Positions 34,968 through 42,465 of a DNA stretch of 48,653 nt are shown piece by piece (within the stretch, counting starts at the first letter, position 1; each line of letters begins with the position of its first letter). The notes under the pieces were generated by a model. The model saw nothing but the letters and a program-made list of their open reading frames with translations, was not told the origin of the DNA and ran no database searches. The position numbers and the translations under genes are program-made. This DNA is from Sneathiella sp. (GTDB lineage: Bacteria; Pseudomonadota; Alphaproteobacteria; Sneathiellales; Sneathiellaceae): positions 1 through 48,653 of the forward strand of contig PAKP01000033.1 in the NCBI GenBank assembly GCA_002706985.1. Reading direction: 5' to 3'.

Positions 34968-35714
34968 TCACGCGGAAAGAAATCTGTCGACCCAGCGGGC
35001 AATCACCCCGGCGGAGCTGTCGGAGACGGGCATCAGTTCCGGGGCTGTCTGCCCCTCCCCGCCCTGCTTTTTCGGCCGCGGCGGCAGGTATTTATTGGTC
35101 GGGCGGCATTCCTGCTCCGGCATCAGGTCATAGCCGCCCCGGCTCGCGACAAGGCGGCTGACATCCGAGTCCGGATCGCCAAGGTCGCCAAAAGACCGCG
35201 CGCCCACCGGACAGGTCGACACACAGGCCGGAACGCGGCTTTCCTCGGGCAGGTTCGGGTTGTAGATTTTATCGACGCAGAGCGTGCATTTCTTCATCAC
35301 GCCCGCATCCTCGTCATATTCCCGCGCGCCATAAGGGCAGGCCCAGGAACAGAGTTTGCAGCCGATGCAGTGATCCGCATTCACAAGCACGATGCCGTCT
35401 TCTTCCCGCTTGTAGGAGGCGCCGGTCGGGCAGACAGTCACGCAGGGCGCGTCATCGCAATGCAGGCAGCTTTTCGGGAAATTGACCGTGCGGCCACCGG
35501 TTTCCTCATTCTCCACCTCGAAACTGTGGATGCGGTTGAACCACACCCCGGTCGGATCGGCGCCATAAGGGTCCGTATCGGTCATCGGGGCAGAATGACC
35601 GCCGCTGTTCCATTCCTTGCAGTTGACGGCGCAGGCATGACAGCCGACACAGATATCGAGATCGATAACAAGGCCGAGCTTTTTCTTCGGGGGTTCCTTG
35701 GGGAGCGACGTCAT
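34968..35714 (-). CDS. soeB: SoeB-type iron-sulfur subunit (4x[4Fe-4S])
   Basis: 248-aa ferredoxin-like electron-transfer subunit. Four cysteine clusters are visible: CVGCHACAVNCKEWN, CLHCDDAPCVTVCPTGA, CIGCKLCSWACPYGA and CTLCVDKI with PACVSTCPVGA. The C-terminal segment with LPPRPKKQGGEGQ is typical of DmsB/SoeB. Its ATG overlaps the soeA stop by 4 bp, indicating coupled translation; soeC follows after 11 bp. Confidence 0.88.
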   Translation of the reverse strand: MTSLPKEPPKKKLGLVIDLDICVGCHACAVNCKEWNSGGHSAPMTDTDPYGADPTGVWFNRIHSFEVENEETGGRTVNFPKSCLHCDDAPCVTVCPTGASYKREEDGIVLVNADHCIGCKLCSWACPYGAREYDEDAGVMKKCTLCVDKIYNPNLPEESRVPACVSTCPVGARSFGDLGDPDSDVSRLVASRGGYDLMPEQECRPTNKYLPPRPKKQGGEGQTAPELMPVSDSSAGVIARWVDRFLSA

Positions 35715-38707
35715 TCTTTTTCCTTCTTGTGTCGTTCGGTGGTCTGGTTGCCATGGCCGGGCGCAATGCCGGTAGCTCCAGCCGCATTTTCCGCGCGGTT
35801 GCCGATCCAGTCCTTCATGGCGACCGGCGCGAGAGAACTTTCCTCGCCCTTCAAATCCGCGCCGTAACGCAGTATGTCCGGCGGGGCGTCAAGATCGGCG
35901 GGGCCTTGCGCATCGTACATCGGCTCTGTCTCGCCGAATTCAGCGGCGGCGCATTTCTCGATATTGACGCGGAGATCGTACCAGGCGGCCTGCCCCGTCA
36001 CCGGATCGGAGTTGGAGTAGCGATAGCCATCCTCGCGCGGGGGCAGAAGTTCGGAAATGATATGGTTGAGCAGGAAGCCTTTGGTTGCTTCCGGCGCGCC
36101 TTCTTTCAGGTTCCAGGCCCCCTTGCGCTTGCCGATGGCATTCCAGGTCCAGATGGTGTTGCGGTTGACCCCGCGCATCAGCTTTGCCTGCGCCTTGACC
36201 CGGCCATGGGGCGAGTTGATCCAGACCCAGTCACCATCGGCGATGTCCTTTTCCCGCGCCATATCCGCATGCAGGAAGATCGGGTTGCGGGCCGTGATCT
36301 GACGCAGCCAGGCGTTCTGGCTACCCCAGCTATGGTACATATGCATCGGACGTTGCGTCACCGCATGCAGCGGATAGCCCGGTCCCTTGTCGATATCCGC
36401 ATCGGCAAATGGCGCATACCAGAGCGGCAGCGGATCGAAGAAATCCGCGACGCGCCCGCGCAAATGATCGGGCGGCTGCCGACGGCCATGACCTTCGGCG
36501 GCGAGACGGAATTTCTGCATCGTTTCGGAGTATATCTCCATCACCACAGGCCCCGGCATGGCGAGCCAGCCCATATGGACGGCCTCCTCCAGATAGGATT
36601 TGTTGGCGAACTTATAATAGGACTGCTCGGGCGTGAACTTCTTCTCCCAGAAGCAACCGTTCGCGATATAGGCGTCGAGCTGCGCCTCATTCGCCGCGCC
36701 GCGCCCCTGCCCTGATCCGTCCTCTCCGCGCCAGCCGCCCAGCGGGCCGATGTCCGGCGTGCGTTCATGATGGACGATATAGTCGGAATAGCCGCCCGGA
36801 TAGAGCGCCGATCCATCCTCCGTGACGAAGCCCGGCAGCGACAGCCGCACCCCGAGGTCGAGCATCACATCCTGAAACGGACGGACATCGCGGCCCGGTG
36901 CCAGAATGGGCTGACGAATGGCATCGGCCGCGCCATGGGCGGAGGAAATCGGCCGGTCCAGCAGCGAGATGCAGTCCCAGCGTTCCAGATAGGTGGTGTC
37001 CGGCAGTACCAGATCGGCAAAGGCCACCGTCTCGGAATGATAGGCGTCGGAATAGATGAATTTCGGAATTTTATAGCTGCCGTCCGGCTTCTTGTCCGTC
37101 AGATAGCGGATGGTGTCCGGCACATTCATCGAGCTGTTCCAGCCCATATTGGCCATATACATGAACAGCACGTCAATTTCCTGCGGCTCCCCCGCCCAGG
37201 CGTTATGGATGACGCTGTGCATGAGGCCGTGAGCCGACAGCGGATATTCCCAGCTATAGGCCTTGTCGATGCGCTTCGGGTTTCCGGCCTCATCAACCAG
37301 CAGATCCTCCGGTCCCTTCGGGAAACCAAGCGGCATGCCATCGAGCGGTGTATTCGCCGCCGTCTCCTGCCCCGCAGGGAGCGGTCCGGGGGGACAGGGT
37401 TTCGGATAGGGCGGTTTGTGCCGGAAGCCGCCCGGCACATCGATGCTGCCGATCAGCATCTGCAAAAGATGAATGGCACGGCAGGTGTGAAAGCCATTGG
37501 AATGGGCAGAAATGCCGCGCATGGCGTGCATGGAGACCGGACGGCCAATCATTTTCTGCTGCGGCCGGCCGGCCCAGTCCGTCCAGGGAATATCGAGGGT
37601 AATTTCCTGTTCGAACGCGGCCTCGGCGATCTCGGCGGCGATCCGGCGAATTGTCTTCGCCTCGATCCCCACCCGTGCCGCCACGGCGTCGGGATTATAT
37701 TCCTCGGAAAGATATCGTTCGGCCATCAGTTGAAAGGCCGGAACCGCCGTCTGCCCAGACGGCAGGGTATAGCTGCCGACAAGGACAGGATCCGCCTTTC
37801 GATCACTGAGCGGCAGGAGTTTTCCATCCGGTGTCGCGACCAGCGGCGTGCCCGTCGCGTTACGTGCAAACAACCCGTGCTCCGCCTCGCCTTCCGCCTG
37901 AACCACCAACCAGGAGGCGTTGGTATAGCGCTTCAAATACTCCCAGTCGATCTTCTCGGCACGGAGTAACTCGTGAATGATCGCCATCACGAACAGACCG
38001 TCCGTGCCGGGCGTAATCCCGAGCCATTCATCGGCAATGGAGGAATAGCCGCTGCGCACAGGATTGACGGAGACGAATTTGGCATCACCCCGGGTCTTCA
38101 GCTTACCAAGGCCCATCTTGATGGGGTTGGAATCATGATCCTCGGCCACGCCGAACATCAGAAAATATTTCGTGAGATCCCAGTCCGGCTCGCCGAATTC
38201 CCAGAATGATCCGCCGATGCTGTAAAGGCCCGCCGCCGCCATATTGACTGAACAGAAACCGCCATGGGCGGCGAAATTGCGGGTACCGAACTGCTTGGCC
38301 CACCAGCCGGTGAAGCTCTGGGACTGATCCCGTCCGGTGAAGAAGGCGAGCCTTGCGGGATCGTCGCCCCGCACTTCCTGAAGCCAGCCGGTCGCGAGCT
38401 CAAGCGCCTCATCCCATTCGATTTCCTTGAATTTTCCCTCGCCCCGCTCGCCAACGCGCAGGAGAGGCTTTTTGAGTTTTGCCGGAGAATTCTGCTGCAT
38501 GATCCCGGCGGATCCCTTGGCGCAGAGGACCCCCCGGTTCACCGGATGATCGGGGTTTCCCTCGATATAGCGGACCTTGTTATCTTTCAGATGAACCTTT
38601 ATCCCGCATCGGCAGGCGCACATATAGCAGGTTGTGAATTTCACTTCGTCGGATACAACGGGCGAAGTGTCCACGCGTGGATCACGCGCGGCGATTCCGT
38701 CTTTCAT
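35711..38707 (-). CDS. soeA: SoeA-type molybdopterin catalytic subunit
   Basis: 998-aa DMSO-reductase-family subunit, probably oxidising sulfite to sulfate in the cytoplasm. The N-terminal [4Fe-4S] motif is C27-x2-C30-x3-C34-x27-C62. HGGFCSVNMAAAGLYSIGG probably carries a Cys molybdenum ligand, and QRPMHMYHSWGSQNAWLRQ lies in the C-terminal cofactor domain. There is no twin-arginine signal, which argues for a cytoplasmic enzyme. First gene of soeABC; GGGGAG precedes the ATG. The assignment within the family is by subunit layout and length; other cytoplasmic PsrABC-like complexes are possible. Confidence 0.82.
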   Translation of the reverse strand: MKDGIAARDPRVDTSPVVSDEVKFTTCYMCACRCGIKVHLKDNKVRYIEGNPDHPVNRGVLCAKGSAGIMQQNSPAKLKKPLLRVGERGEGKFKEIEWDEALELATGWLQEVRGDDPARLAFFTGRDQSQSFTGWWAKQFGTRNFAAHGGFCSVNMAAAGLYSIGGSFWEFGEPDWDLTKYFLMFGVAEDHDSNPIKMGLGKLKTRGDAKFVSVNPVRSGYSSIADEWLGITPGTDGLFVMAIIHELLRAEKIDWEYLKRYTNASWLVVQAEGEAEHGLFARNATGTPLVATPDGKLLPLSDRKADPVLVGSYTLPSGQTAVPAFQLMAERYLSEEYNPDAVAARVGIEAKTIRRIAAEIAEAAFEQEITLDIPWTDWAGRPQQKMIGRPVSMHAMRGISAHSNGFHTCRAIHLLQMLIGSIDVPGGFRHKPPYPKPCPPGPLPAGQETAANTPLDGMPLGFPKGPEDLLVDEAGNPKRIDKAYSWEYPLSAHGLMHSVIHNAWAGEPQEIDVLFMYMANMGWNSSMNVPDTIRYLTDKKPDGSYKIPKFIYSDAYHSETVAFADLVLPDTTYLERWDCISLLDRPISSAHGAADAIRQPILAPGRDVRPFQDVMLDLGVRLSLPGFVTEDGSALYPGGYSDYIVHHERTPDIGPLGGWRGEDGSGQGRGAANEAQLDAYIANGCFWEKKFTPEQSYYKFANKSYLEEAVHMGWLAMPGPVVMEIYSETMQKFRLAAEGHGRRQPPDHLRGRVADFFDPLPLWYAPFADADIDKGPGYPLHAVTQRPMHMYHSWGSQNAWLRQITARNPIFLHADMAREKDIADGDWVWINSPHGRVKAQAKLMRGVNRNTIWTWNAIGKRKGAWNLKEGAPEATKGFLLNHIISELLPPREDGYRYSNSDPVTGQAAWYDLRVNIEKCAAAEFGETEPMYDAQGPADLDAPPDILRYGADLKGEESSLAPVAMKDWIGNRAENAAGATGIAPGHGNQTTERHKKEKE

Positions 38708-38826
38708 ATGTAATAGCTCCCCAGCTACTTGATCCGGCTTTCACCGGAAGTACTCACGAATATCGTTACCCGATTTCGCGGGGGGATGTCGATAGGGAAA
38801 TCAAAATATAGTGCAATCGGGAAGAT

Positions 38827-39540
38827 TTAACCGCGAAATATCTCCAGATTCTCGCGGAGCAGCGCCCGGCCCTGCTGCACCCTTTTGCGGACATTGTCAT
38901 TGGAGATTCCGAGTTTGCGGGCAATCGTCTCATATTCTTCCCCCTGCACCAGACGGAGGACGACCGGACCGCGCAGCCGGTCGGGCAGGTCCTCGATCGC
39001 TTCGCGCAGACGCAAGCCAAGCTCCGAATTCAGCAGGTTACCTTCGGGCGTCAGTTGCCGCGTCTCATAGGCGGAAAGATCGATGGCGCTGATTTCCTTG
39101 ACCTTGTCATAAAGTTTTTTCAGCCGCTTGTTGGCCCGGTGCTTGTCGATGCAGATGTTATGGAGCAATCGCGCGAACCAGGCCCGCTCGTTGCTGATCT
39201 GGGCGGCATGGTCCGCATATTTCTCATAGGCGCGGATGGTGGCATCGCTGAAGGCATCCTCGGCATCCGCCGCGCTGATATTCATCCAGATCATACTGAG
39301 ACGTATCAAATACTCCTTATGGGAGTGCCACGCTTCCCAGAACTCGTCTGCGCTTGACGCCTCTTCTTCCGATGACACAGCTTTTACAGGGACATCGTCG
39401 GCCTCATCCTCTGTGTCCGTGATTTTGAAATTTGATGGATAGTTCGGTGAAATTTCCGGAAAGGGAAGACGGCGATCTGGACCATATTTATAGGTTTTAA
39501 AATCGGGTTTAGATTGTGTTTCTTGCCTGAGCGGATTCAC
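38827..39540 (-). CDS. ECF-type RNA polymerase sigma factor next to reb genes
   Basis: 237 aa. Region sigma-2 (about residues 70-140; ADAEDAFSDATIRAYEKY and NERAWFARLLHNICIDKHR) and sigma-4 (about 180-235; LPDRLRGPVVLRLVQGEEYETIARKLGISNDNVRKRVQQGRALLREN) are clear. The first roughly 65 residues are an extra acidic, Ser/Glu-rich extension not usual in ECF factors. GTG start at 39540 with GGGGGA upstream. No anti-sigma gene is adjacent. It is divergent from the first reb gene across 296 bp and 119 bp upstream of soeA in the same direction. Sigma factor genes are found at some other reb loci, so R-body control is the likely role. Confidence 0.85.
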   Translation of the reverse strand: MNPLRQETQSKPDFKTYKYGPDRRLPFPEISPNYPSNFKITDTEDEADDVPVKAVSSEEEASSADEFWEAWHSHKEYLIRLSMIWMNISAADAEDAFSDATIRAYEKYADHAAQISNERAWFARLLHNICIDKHRANKRLKKLYDKVKEISAIDLSAYETRQLTPEGNLLNSELGLRLREAIEDLPDRLRGPVVLRLVQGEEYETIARKLGISNDNVRKRVQQGRALLRENLEIFRG

Positions 39541-39675
39541 GATATCCCCCTAGTAAATTTTAATTTCTGGAAAAAAAACTAACTAAAAGGGCTGTGCCGT
39601 CTGGTTGTGCCGCCCGTCGATGATTTCTATTTGGGCAGCTTTATGCACTTTTATAGTGTCTTTTTTGTTTTTTAT

Positions 39676-39708
39676 ATATTTAATACGTGCGTATGTCGTA
39701 TTAAATAT
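39676..39708. promoter_or_regulatory. Perfect 12+12 bp palindrome in reb control region
   Basis: ATATTTAATACG (39676-39687), a 9-nt spacer TGCGTATGT, and CGTATTAAATAT (39697-39708). The arms are perfectly complementary. Centre-to-centre distance is two helical turns (21 bp), as expected for a dimeric HTH protein. It lies between the divergent sigma factor and reb1 genes and could control both. Binding protein unknown. Confidence 0.65.
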
Positions 39709-39790
39709 TGTTACAAAAATTCAAAAATAAAAATAGAATAGATAGCGCATACTTAAATTCATAGTTGCAATAAATTTCCAAATATATATT

Positions 39791-39796
39791 TATAAT
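39791..39796 (+). promoter_or_regulatory. Candidate -10 element of reb1
   Basis: Perfect TATAAT about 40 bp before the reb1 ATG. The nearest -35-like hexamer, TTGCAA (39765-39770), is 20 bp away, which is too far, so a promoter dependent on an activator is possible. An ECF-type promoter cannot be recognised without its consensus. Confidence 0.3.
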
Positions 39797-39836
39797 TGTA
39801 TTGATACTTAAATATTTAAATAATGGACTTATAATA

Positions 39837-40310
39837 ATGGCTAATTCACAATCAGATGATCAAATACAAAACTCCGTCCTTGCAACAAATGAGATACTTT
39901 TAGGAAGTTCAACTGCAAAATCTATGGCAATCATGTATCTTAATCTTGCCCAGGCGGCCGGCATGGCGTCCCAGAACGCGGTTACCAATCAGCAGCATCT
40001 CAATATTCTCGGGGCTGCCGCCGTCGCCGCGGGAACGAGCGGGCTGCTCCGGAACGGATTTGCCGACCAGATTGAAAATCTGACCCCGACAGAGCGTCTC
40101 GACTATCTCCAAAAGCTGATGACCCTTGCGACCAATCCGTCTGCTGCTCCGGCCGCAACCGACAGTTCAAGTGGTTCGAACACGGCGTCTGGCACTGACA
40201 GCAAGACCACTTCGGATAGCACGGACAAACCGGCATCGGGCACAAGTTCGGAGACAAAGACTTCAGACAGCAGCAAGTCCGAAACACCGTCGTCTTCTAC
40301 AACCCCCTAA
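39837..40310 (+). CDS. RebB-family R-body protein 1, Ser/Thr-rich tail
   Basis: 157 aa. Residues about 8-95 are a RebB (killing trait) domain: QIQNSVLATNEILLGSSTAKSMAIMYLNLAQAAGMASQNAVTNQQ follows the family pattern of a short N-terminal strand, small-residue-rich helix and NAVxNQQ motif. Residues 101-157 are an almost pure Ser/Thr/Ala/Lys/Asp low-complexity tail that the shorter paralogues lack. Reb proteins polymerise into the coiled ribbons of R-bodies. I start at the ATG at 39837 because the family N-terminus begins here; the longer frame adds AT-rich leader codons. First of seven reb paralogues. Confidence 0.85.
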   Translation: MANSQSDDQIQNSVLATNEILLGSSTAKSMAIMYLNLAQAAGMASQNAVTNQQHLNILGAAAVAAGTSGLLRNGFADQIENLTPTERLDYLQKLMTLATNPSAAPAATDSSSGSNTASGTDSKTTSDSTDKPASGTSSETKTSDSSKSETPSSSTTP

Positions 40311-40368
40311 ATCACTTTAACAACTTTAGGTAATCATTCATCTGGCATATTTTTAATGGATCATTCTC

Positions 40369-40824
40369 ATGGCAACAACTTCATCCGGGGGCGATAGTTC
40401 TTCCTCTTCCCCCGCTCCCGCTAAAATCGAGGACTCGGCAACCTTCGCGATGGGTCTCCTCTATCAGTTTGCCGCCCATTCATCGGGCCTCGCGCTCGAA
40501 AATGCGACAGCAAACTCGAACATGATGAACAGCGTCACCAACGCCGGTGCCGCCGCTCTCACCGCCCTCAAAAACGCCGAGGCCGTCTCGATCAGCGCGC
40601 AGAAGGCGACGATCGGCGAATCCTACAACGCGCAGACTGCGGCCATTACCCAGGCCCTGAATGCCCAGACCCAGGCGGCCACATCCAGCCTGAATGCGGT
40701 CACAAGCGCCGGCGGCACTGCGCTTGCCGCCCAGACAAGTCAGGAAATTGCGGGCATCACCGCCGATGCCGTTGCGGCCACCGCTGCCGCCATGGATAAA
40801 ATCGTCCAACAGATGGGCGGATAA
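40369..40824 (+). CDS. Divergent RebB-like protein 2, Ala-rich
   Basis: 151 aa. A Ser/Pro-rich start (SSGGDSSSSSPAPAK) replaces the usual NSQITD segment; then FAMGLLYQFAAHSSGLALENATANSNMMNSV matches the RebB helix and N-A-x-x-N region. The second half is a long Ala/Thr/Gln-rich helix with irregular repeats of the type N-A-Q-T-x-A-x (YNAQTAAITQALNAQTQAATSSLNAVTSA). This layout differs from the structural RebA/RebB type and could be a length-determining or assembly subunit, but that is a guess. 58 bp after reb1. Confidence 0.75.
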   Translation: MATTSSGGDSSSSSPAPAKIEDSATFAMGLLYQFAAHSSGLALENATANSNMMNSVTNAGAAALTALKNAEAVSISAQKATIGESYNAQTAAITQALNAQTQAATSSLNAVTSAGGTALAAQTSQEIAGITADAVAATAAAMDKIVQQMGG

Positions 40825-40833
40825 CAACAGGGA

Positions 40834-40859
40834 GCAAGGAGGAGTTCGCTCCGCCTTGC
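40834..40859 (+). terminator. UUCG-loop hairpin after reb2
   Basis: GCAAGGAGGAG - TTCG - CTCCGCCTTGC, an 11-bp stem with one mismatch and a very stable cUUCGg-type loop, 10 bp after the reb2 stop. No T-run follows. It could terminate, or protect the reb1-reb2 mRNA 3' end. Confidence 0.6.
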
Positions 40860-41072
40860 GCCTCTCTCAAGCCCTGCTTGCAAATACAGGTCTAGTCCGA
40901 AAGACCCTGATTTTTGGCCCCTTCTGCCGGTTTAATCACAAAAATAAAATGGCACTCTTTTCTGCCAGGCCGGATATCCGCCGCAATGAAGACTGCACGG
41001 CCTTATTCCCGGAATTCCGCCGGTTTCATCCCTGCCCCGGCACGGGGCCGCATACGGGATCATTCCGCCAAG

Positions 41073-41094
41073 TCTCAAGGCGTTTGAGAGTTTT
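41073..41094 (+). terminator. Small hairpin with T-run
   Basis: TCTCAA (41073-41078) and TTGAGA (41084-41089) form a 6-bp stem with a 5-nt loop, followed by GTTTT. Weak terminator-like element within the reb2-reb3 gap. Confidence 0.35.
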
Positions 41095-41160
41095 CGCAAC
41101 GGCGGCAAGAAAATCTCACCGATGCGTCACATAATCTCACGCCCCGGCGTCTTCTGCATA

Positions 41161-41215
41161 TTGAAAGAGGATGCATAGCCTCTCTCAATCAACGCTGACA
41201 GGAATGAAAGAGGAT
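41161..41215 (+). promoter_or_regulatory. Alternative-hairpin leader of reb3 (possible RNA switch)
   Basis: The segment TGAAAGAGGAT occurs twice: 41162-41172, and 41205-41215 where it is the reb3 Shine-Dalgarno site. Between them CCTCTCTCAA (41179-41188) is complementary to both copies: 9 of 10 pairs with 41161-41170 (loop ATGCATAG) and 8 of 9 with 41205-41213 (17-nt loop). The two pairings exclude each other: the first leaves the ribosome site free, the second hides it. Regulatory function is inferred from pairing only. Confidence 0.5.
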
Positions 41216-41221
41216 TAGTCA

Positions 41222-41575
41222 ATGGCAAACGACACACCCGTCAATAGCCAAATTACCGATGCCGTTACCCAGTCCAACATGATGGTGATCGGCGGTGCGC
41301 CGGCGCAATCCATGGGGACGGTCTATCAGATGATGGCCCAGGCCGTCGGTGTGTCCATGCAGAACGCGGTCGCCAACCAGCACAGCATGAACACCATCGA
41401 CAACGCCATCGTCAGCCAGGGGGTCGCCATGCTTTACAGCATGGATACCTCCCTCGAGGCGAAGGCCTCACAGGAGATCCTGTCCGGAAATGTGAACGCA
41501 GAAATAGTCTCCGCGCTTCAGGCTATCATCGTTGAATTGAAGAAAGCGCAAACAGCACAGAAGTCACAAACCTAA
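41222..41575 (+). CDS. RebB-family R-body protein 3
   Basis: 117 aa, canonical RebB. Residues 7-20 VNSQITDAVTQSNM are the N-terminal family block; GGAPAQSMGTVYQMMAQAVGVSMQNAVANQHSMNTIDNAI is the core small-residue helix and NAVANQ motif; EAKASQEILSGN ends the domain. Size matches RebA/RebB of Caedibacter (about 105-115 aa). AAAGAGGATT before the ATG may be masked by an upstream hairpin. Starts the close-packed group reb3-reb7. Confidence 0.92.
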   Translation: MANDTPVNSQITDAVTQSNMMVIGGAPAQSMGTVYQMMAQAVGVSMQNAVANQHSMNTIDNAIVSQGVAMLYSMDTSLEAKASQEILSGNVNAEIVSALQAIIVELKKAQTAQKSQT

Positions 41576-41584
41576 TTTTATTAA

Positions 41585-41600
41585 CAGGAAAGAGTTCCTG
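41585..41600 (+). other. Intergenic mRNA hairpin reb3/reb4
   Basis: CAGGAA - AGAG - TTCCTG, a perfect 6-bp stem 9 bp past the reb3 stop and before the reb4 ribosome site. It may stabilise mRNA or tune coupling; no T-run. Confidence 0.4.
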
Positions 41601-41623
41601 AGACTTTTAAAGGAGAATGACCC

Positions 41624-41944
41624 ATGCCAGGGGATACACCAGTCAATGCCCAGATAACCGATTCCGTTACCCAAGCCAATGTCAGCATTCTGGGAGATGC
41701 GCCCGCCATTGCCATGGCCAATGCCTATCAGGTTTTTGCCCAGGTCGTCGGCGCGAGCATGCAGAATGCTGTTTCGAACCAACAGGGAGCCAACTCGGTT
41801 GACCTCGCGGTGACAACGCAGGGAACGAATGTTCTCTACGCCATGTCAACGGCGACCGATTCCAAGGCAACCTCGGAGATTCTAGGCGGTAACCCGGTCG
41901 CAGAAGCCCTCACCTCACTACAGGCCGCCGCGAAAGCATTCTAG
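41624..41944 (+). CDS. RebB-family R-body protein 4
   Basis: 106 aa, canonical RebB domain over the whole length: VNAQITDSVTQANVSILGDAPAIAMANAYQVFAQVVGASMQNAVSNQQGANSVDLAV, then KATSEILGGNPVAEALTSLQAAAKAF. Strong AAAGGAGAATG site upstream. Closest in layout to reb3 and reb5 (48 bp and 42 bp away). A likely structural ribbon subunit. Confidence 0.92.
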   Translation: MPGDTPVNAQITDSVTQANVSILGDAPAIAMANAYQVFAQVVGASMQNAVSNQQGANSVDLAVTTQGTNVLYAMSTATDSKATSEILGGNPVAEALTSLQAAAKAF

Positions 41945-41954
41945 GCGGTTTTTT
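41922..41954 (+). terminator. Terminator-like hairpin at end of reb4
   Basis: CCGCC (41925-41929) pairs with GGCGG (41944-41948), extended by two wobble pairs and an A-T pair, followed by six T (41949-41954). It overlaps the reb4 stop codon. Stem is short, so partial termination is expected, lowering expression of reb5-reb7. Confidence 0.5.
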
Positions 41955-41986
41955 ACCAAGGACATGAAAGATAAAGGAGTTAGATA

Positions 41987-42343
41987 ATGGCGGATAATAC
42001 TTGGATGAACAGCCAGATCACCGATTCGGTCACCCAGACGAACGTCAAGGTGCTGGGCGATGCCCCGGCGGAATCAATGGGCATGCTGTACCAGATGCTG
42101 GCACAGTCCACAGGTATGTCGATGCAGAATATGGTCGCCAACCAGCAGCATAAGAATTCAATCGATTCGGCTGTAGTCACCGGTGCGGTCAGCCTGCTTT
42201 ACACGCTTGATGTGGCAGCGGAAGGCAAATCCACTCAGGAAATCCTGAGCGGTAACCCTGTCGCCGAAACCATGGCGTCCCTGAAAGGTGTCCTGTCGAG
42301 CTTTCGCCAGGAGAACCCGAACGCCCCAAAATTCAACACATAA
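41987..42343 (+). CDS. RebB-family R-body protein 5
   Basis: 118 aa, canonical RebB: MNSQITDSVTQTNVKVLGDAPAESMGMLYQMLAQSTGMSMQNMVANQQHKNSIDSAV, and GKSTQEILSGNPVAETMASLKGVLSSF. The C-terminal 15 residues (RQENPNAPKFNT) extend past the reb4 end. AAGGAG precedes the ATG. Marked similarity to reb3 and reb4 shows expansion by duplication. Confidence 0.92.
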   Translation: MADNTWMNSQITDSVTQTNVKVLGDAPAESMGMLYQMLAQSTGMSMQNMVANQQHKNSIDSAVVTGAVSLLYTLDVAAEGKSTQEILSGNPVAETMASLKGVLSSFRQENPNAPKFNT

Positions 42344-42353
42344 CCCCGCTGCC

Positions 42354-42373
42354 TGAGAACAGCTTCATTCTCA
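42354..42373 (+). other. Intergenic mRNA hairpin reb5/reb6
   Basis: TGAGAA - CAGCTTCA - TTCTCA, a perfect 6-bp stem with 8-nt loop shortly after the reb5 stop, in the 122-bp gap before reb6. No T-run. Confidence 0.35.
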
Positions 42374-42465
42374 CCGGTATATCGAATATTGCGCCTTTGT
42401 CGCCCAGGGTGGCAGATGCGTAGTATTCGACCCGGCGGCCGCATCGATCGCAACAGGATAAGCCC

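Larger units (their letters stand above)
39541..39836. other. AT-rich divergent control region, sigma factor / reb
   Basis: A 296-bp, strongly AT-rich interval, in contrast with the GC-rich genes on both sides. It contains the 33-bp palindrome at 39676-39708, a perfect TATAAT hexamer (39791-39796) about 40 bp before reb1, and a direct repeat ATACTTAAAT at 39749-39758 and 39804-39813. No RNA gene or ORF is seen. Confidence 0.65.
40825..41221. other. Long leader before the main reb gene group
   Basis: A 397-bp gap inside the reb cluster. It holds a TTCG-capped terminator-like hairpin (40834-40859), a second hairpin with a short T-run (41073-41094), an AATCTCAC direct repeat (41112-41119 and 41133-41140, 21 bp apart) and the alternative-hairpin leader (41161-41215). 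The 146-codon plus-strand open frame crossing it is mostly out-of-frame reb2 sequence. It probably contains a separate promoter for reb3 onward. Confidence 0.6.

Noticed and set aside
39801..39836. Longer start for reb1 at 39801
   Set aside because: The added 12 codons are AT-rich leader sequence, absent from the family, and the TATAAT element would lie only 5 bp upstream.
40949..40968. Possible sigma-54 promoter (TGGCAC ... CTGC) before reb3
   Set aside because: The GG-to-GC distance is one base too long and the -12 element is imperfect, so I do not call it.
40694..41134. 146-codon plus-strand frame across reb2 and the following gap
   Set aside because: Its first third is out-of-frame reb2 sequence and the rest has no domain; no ribosome site.
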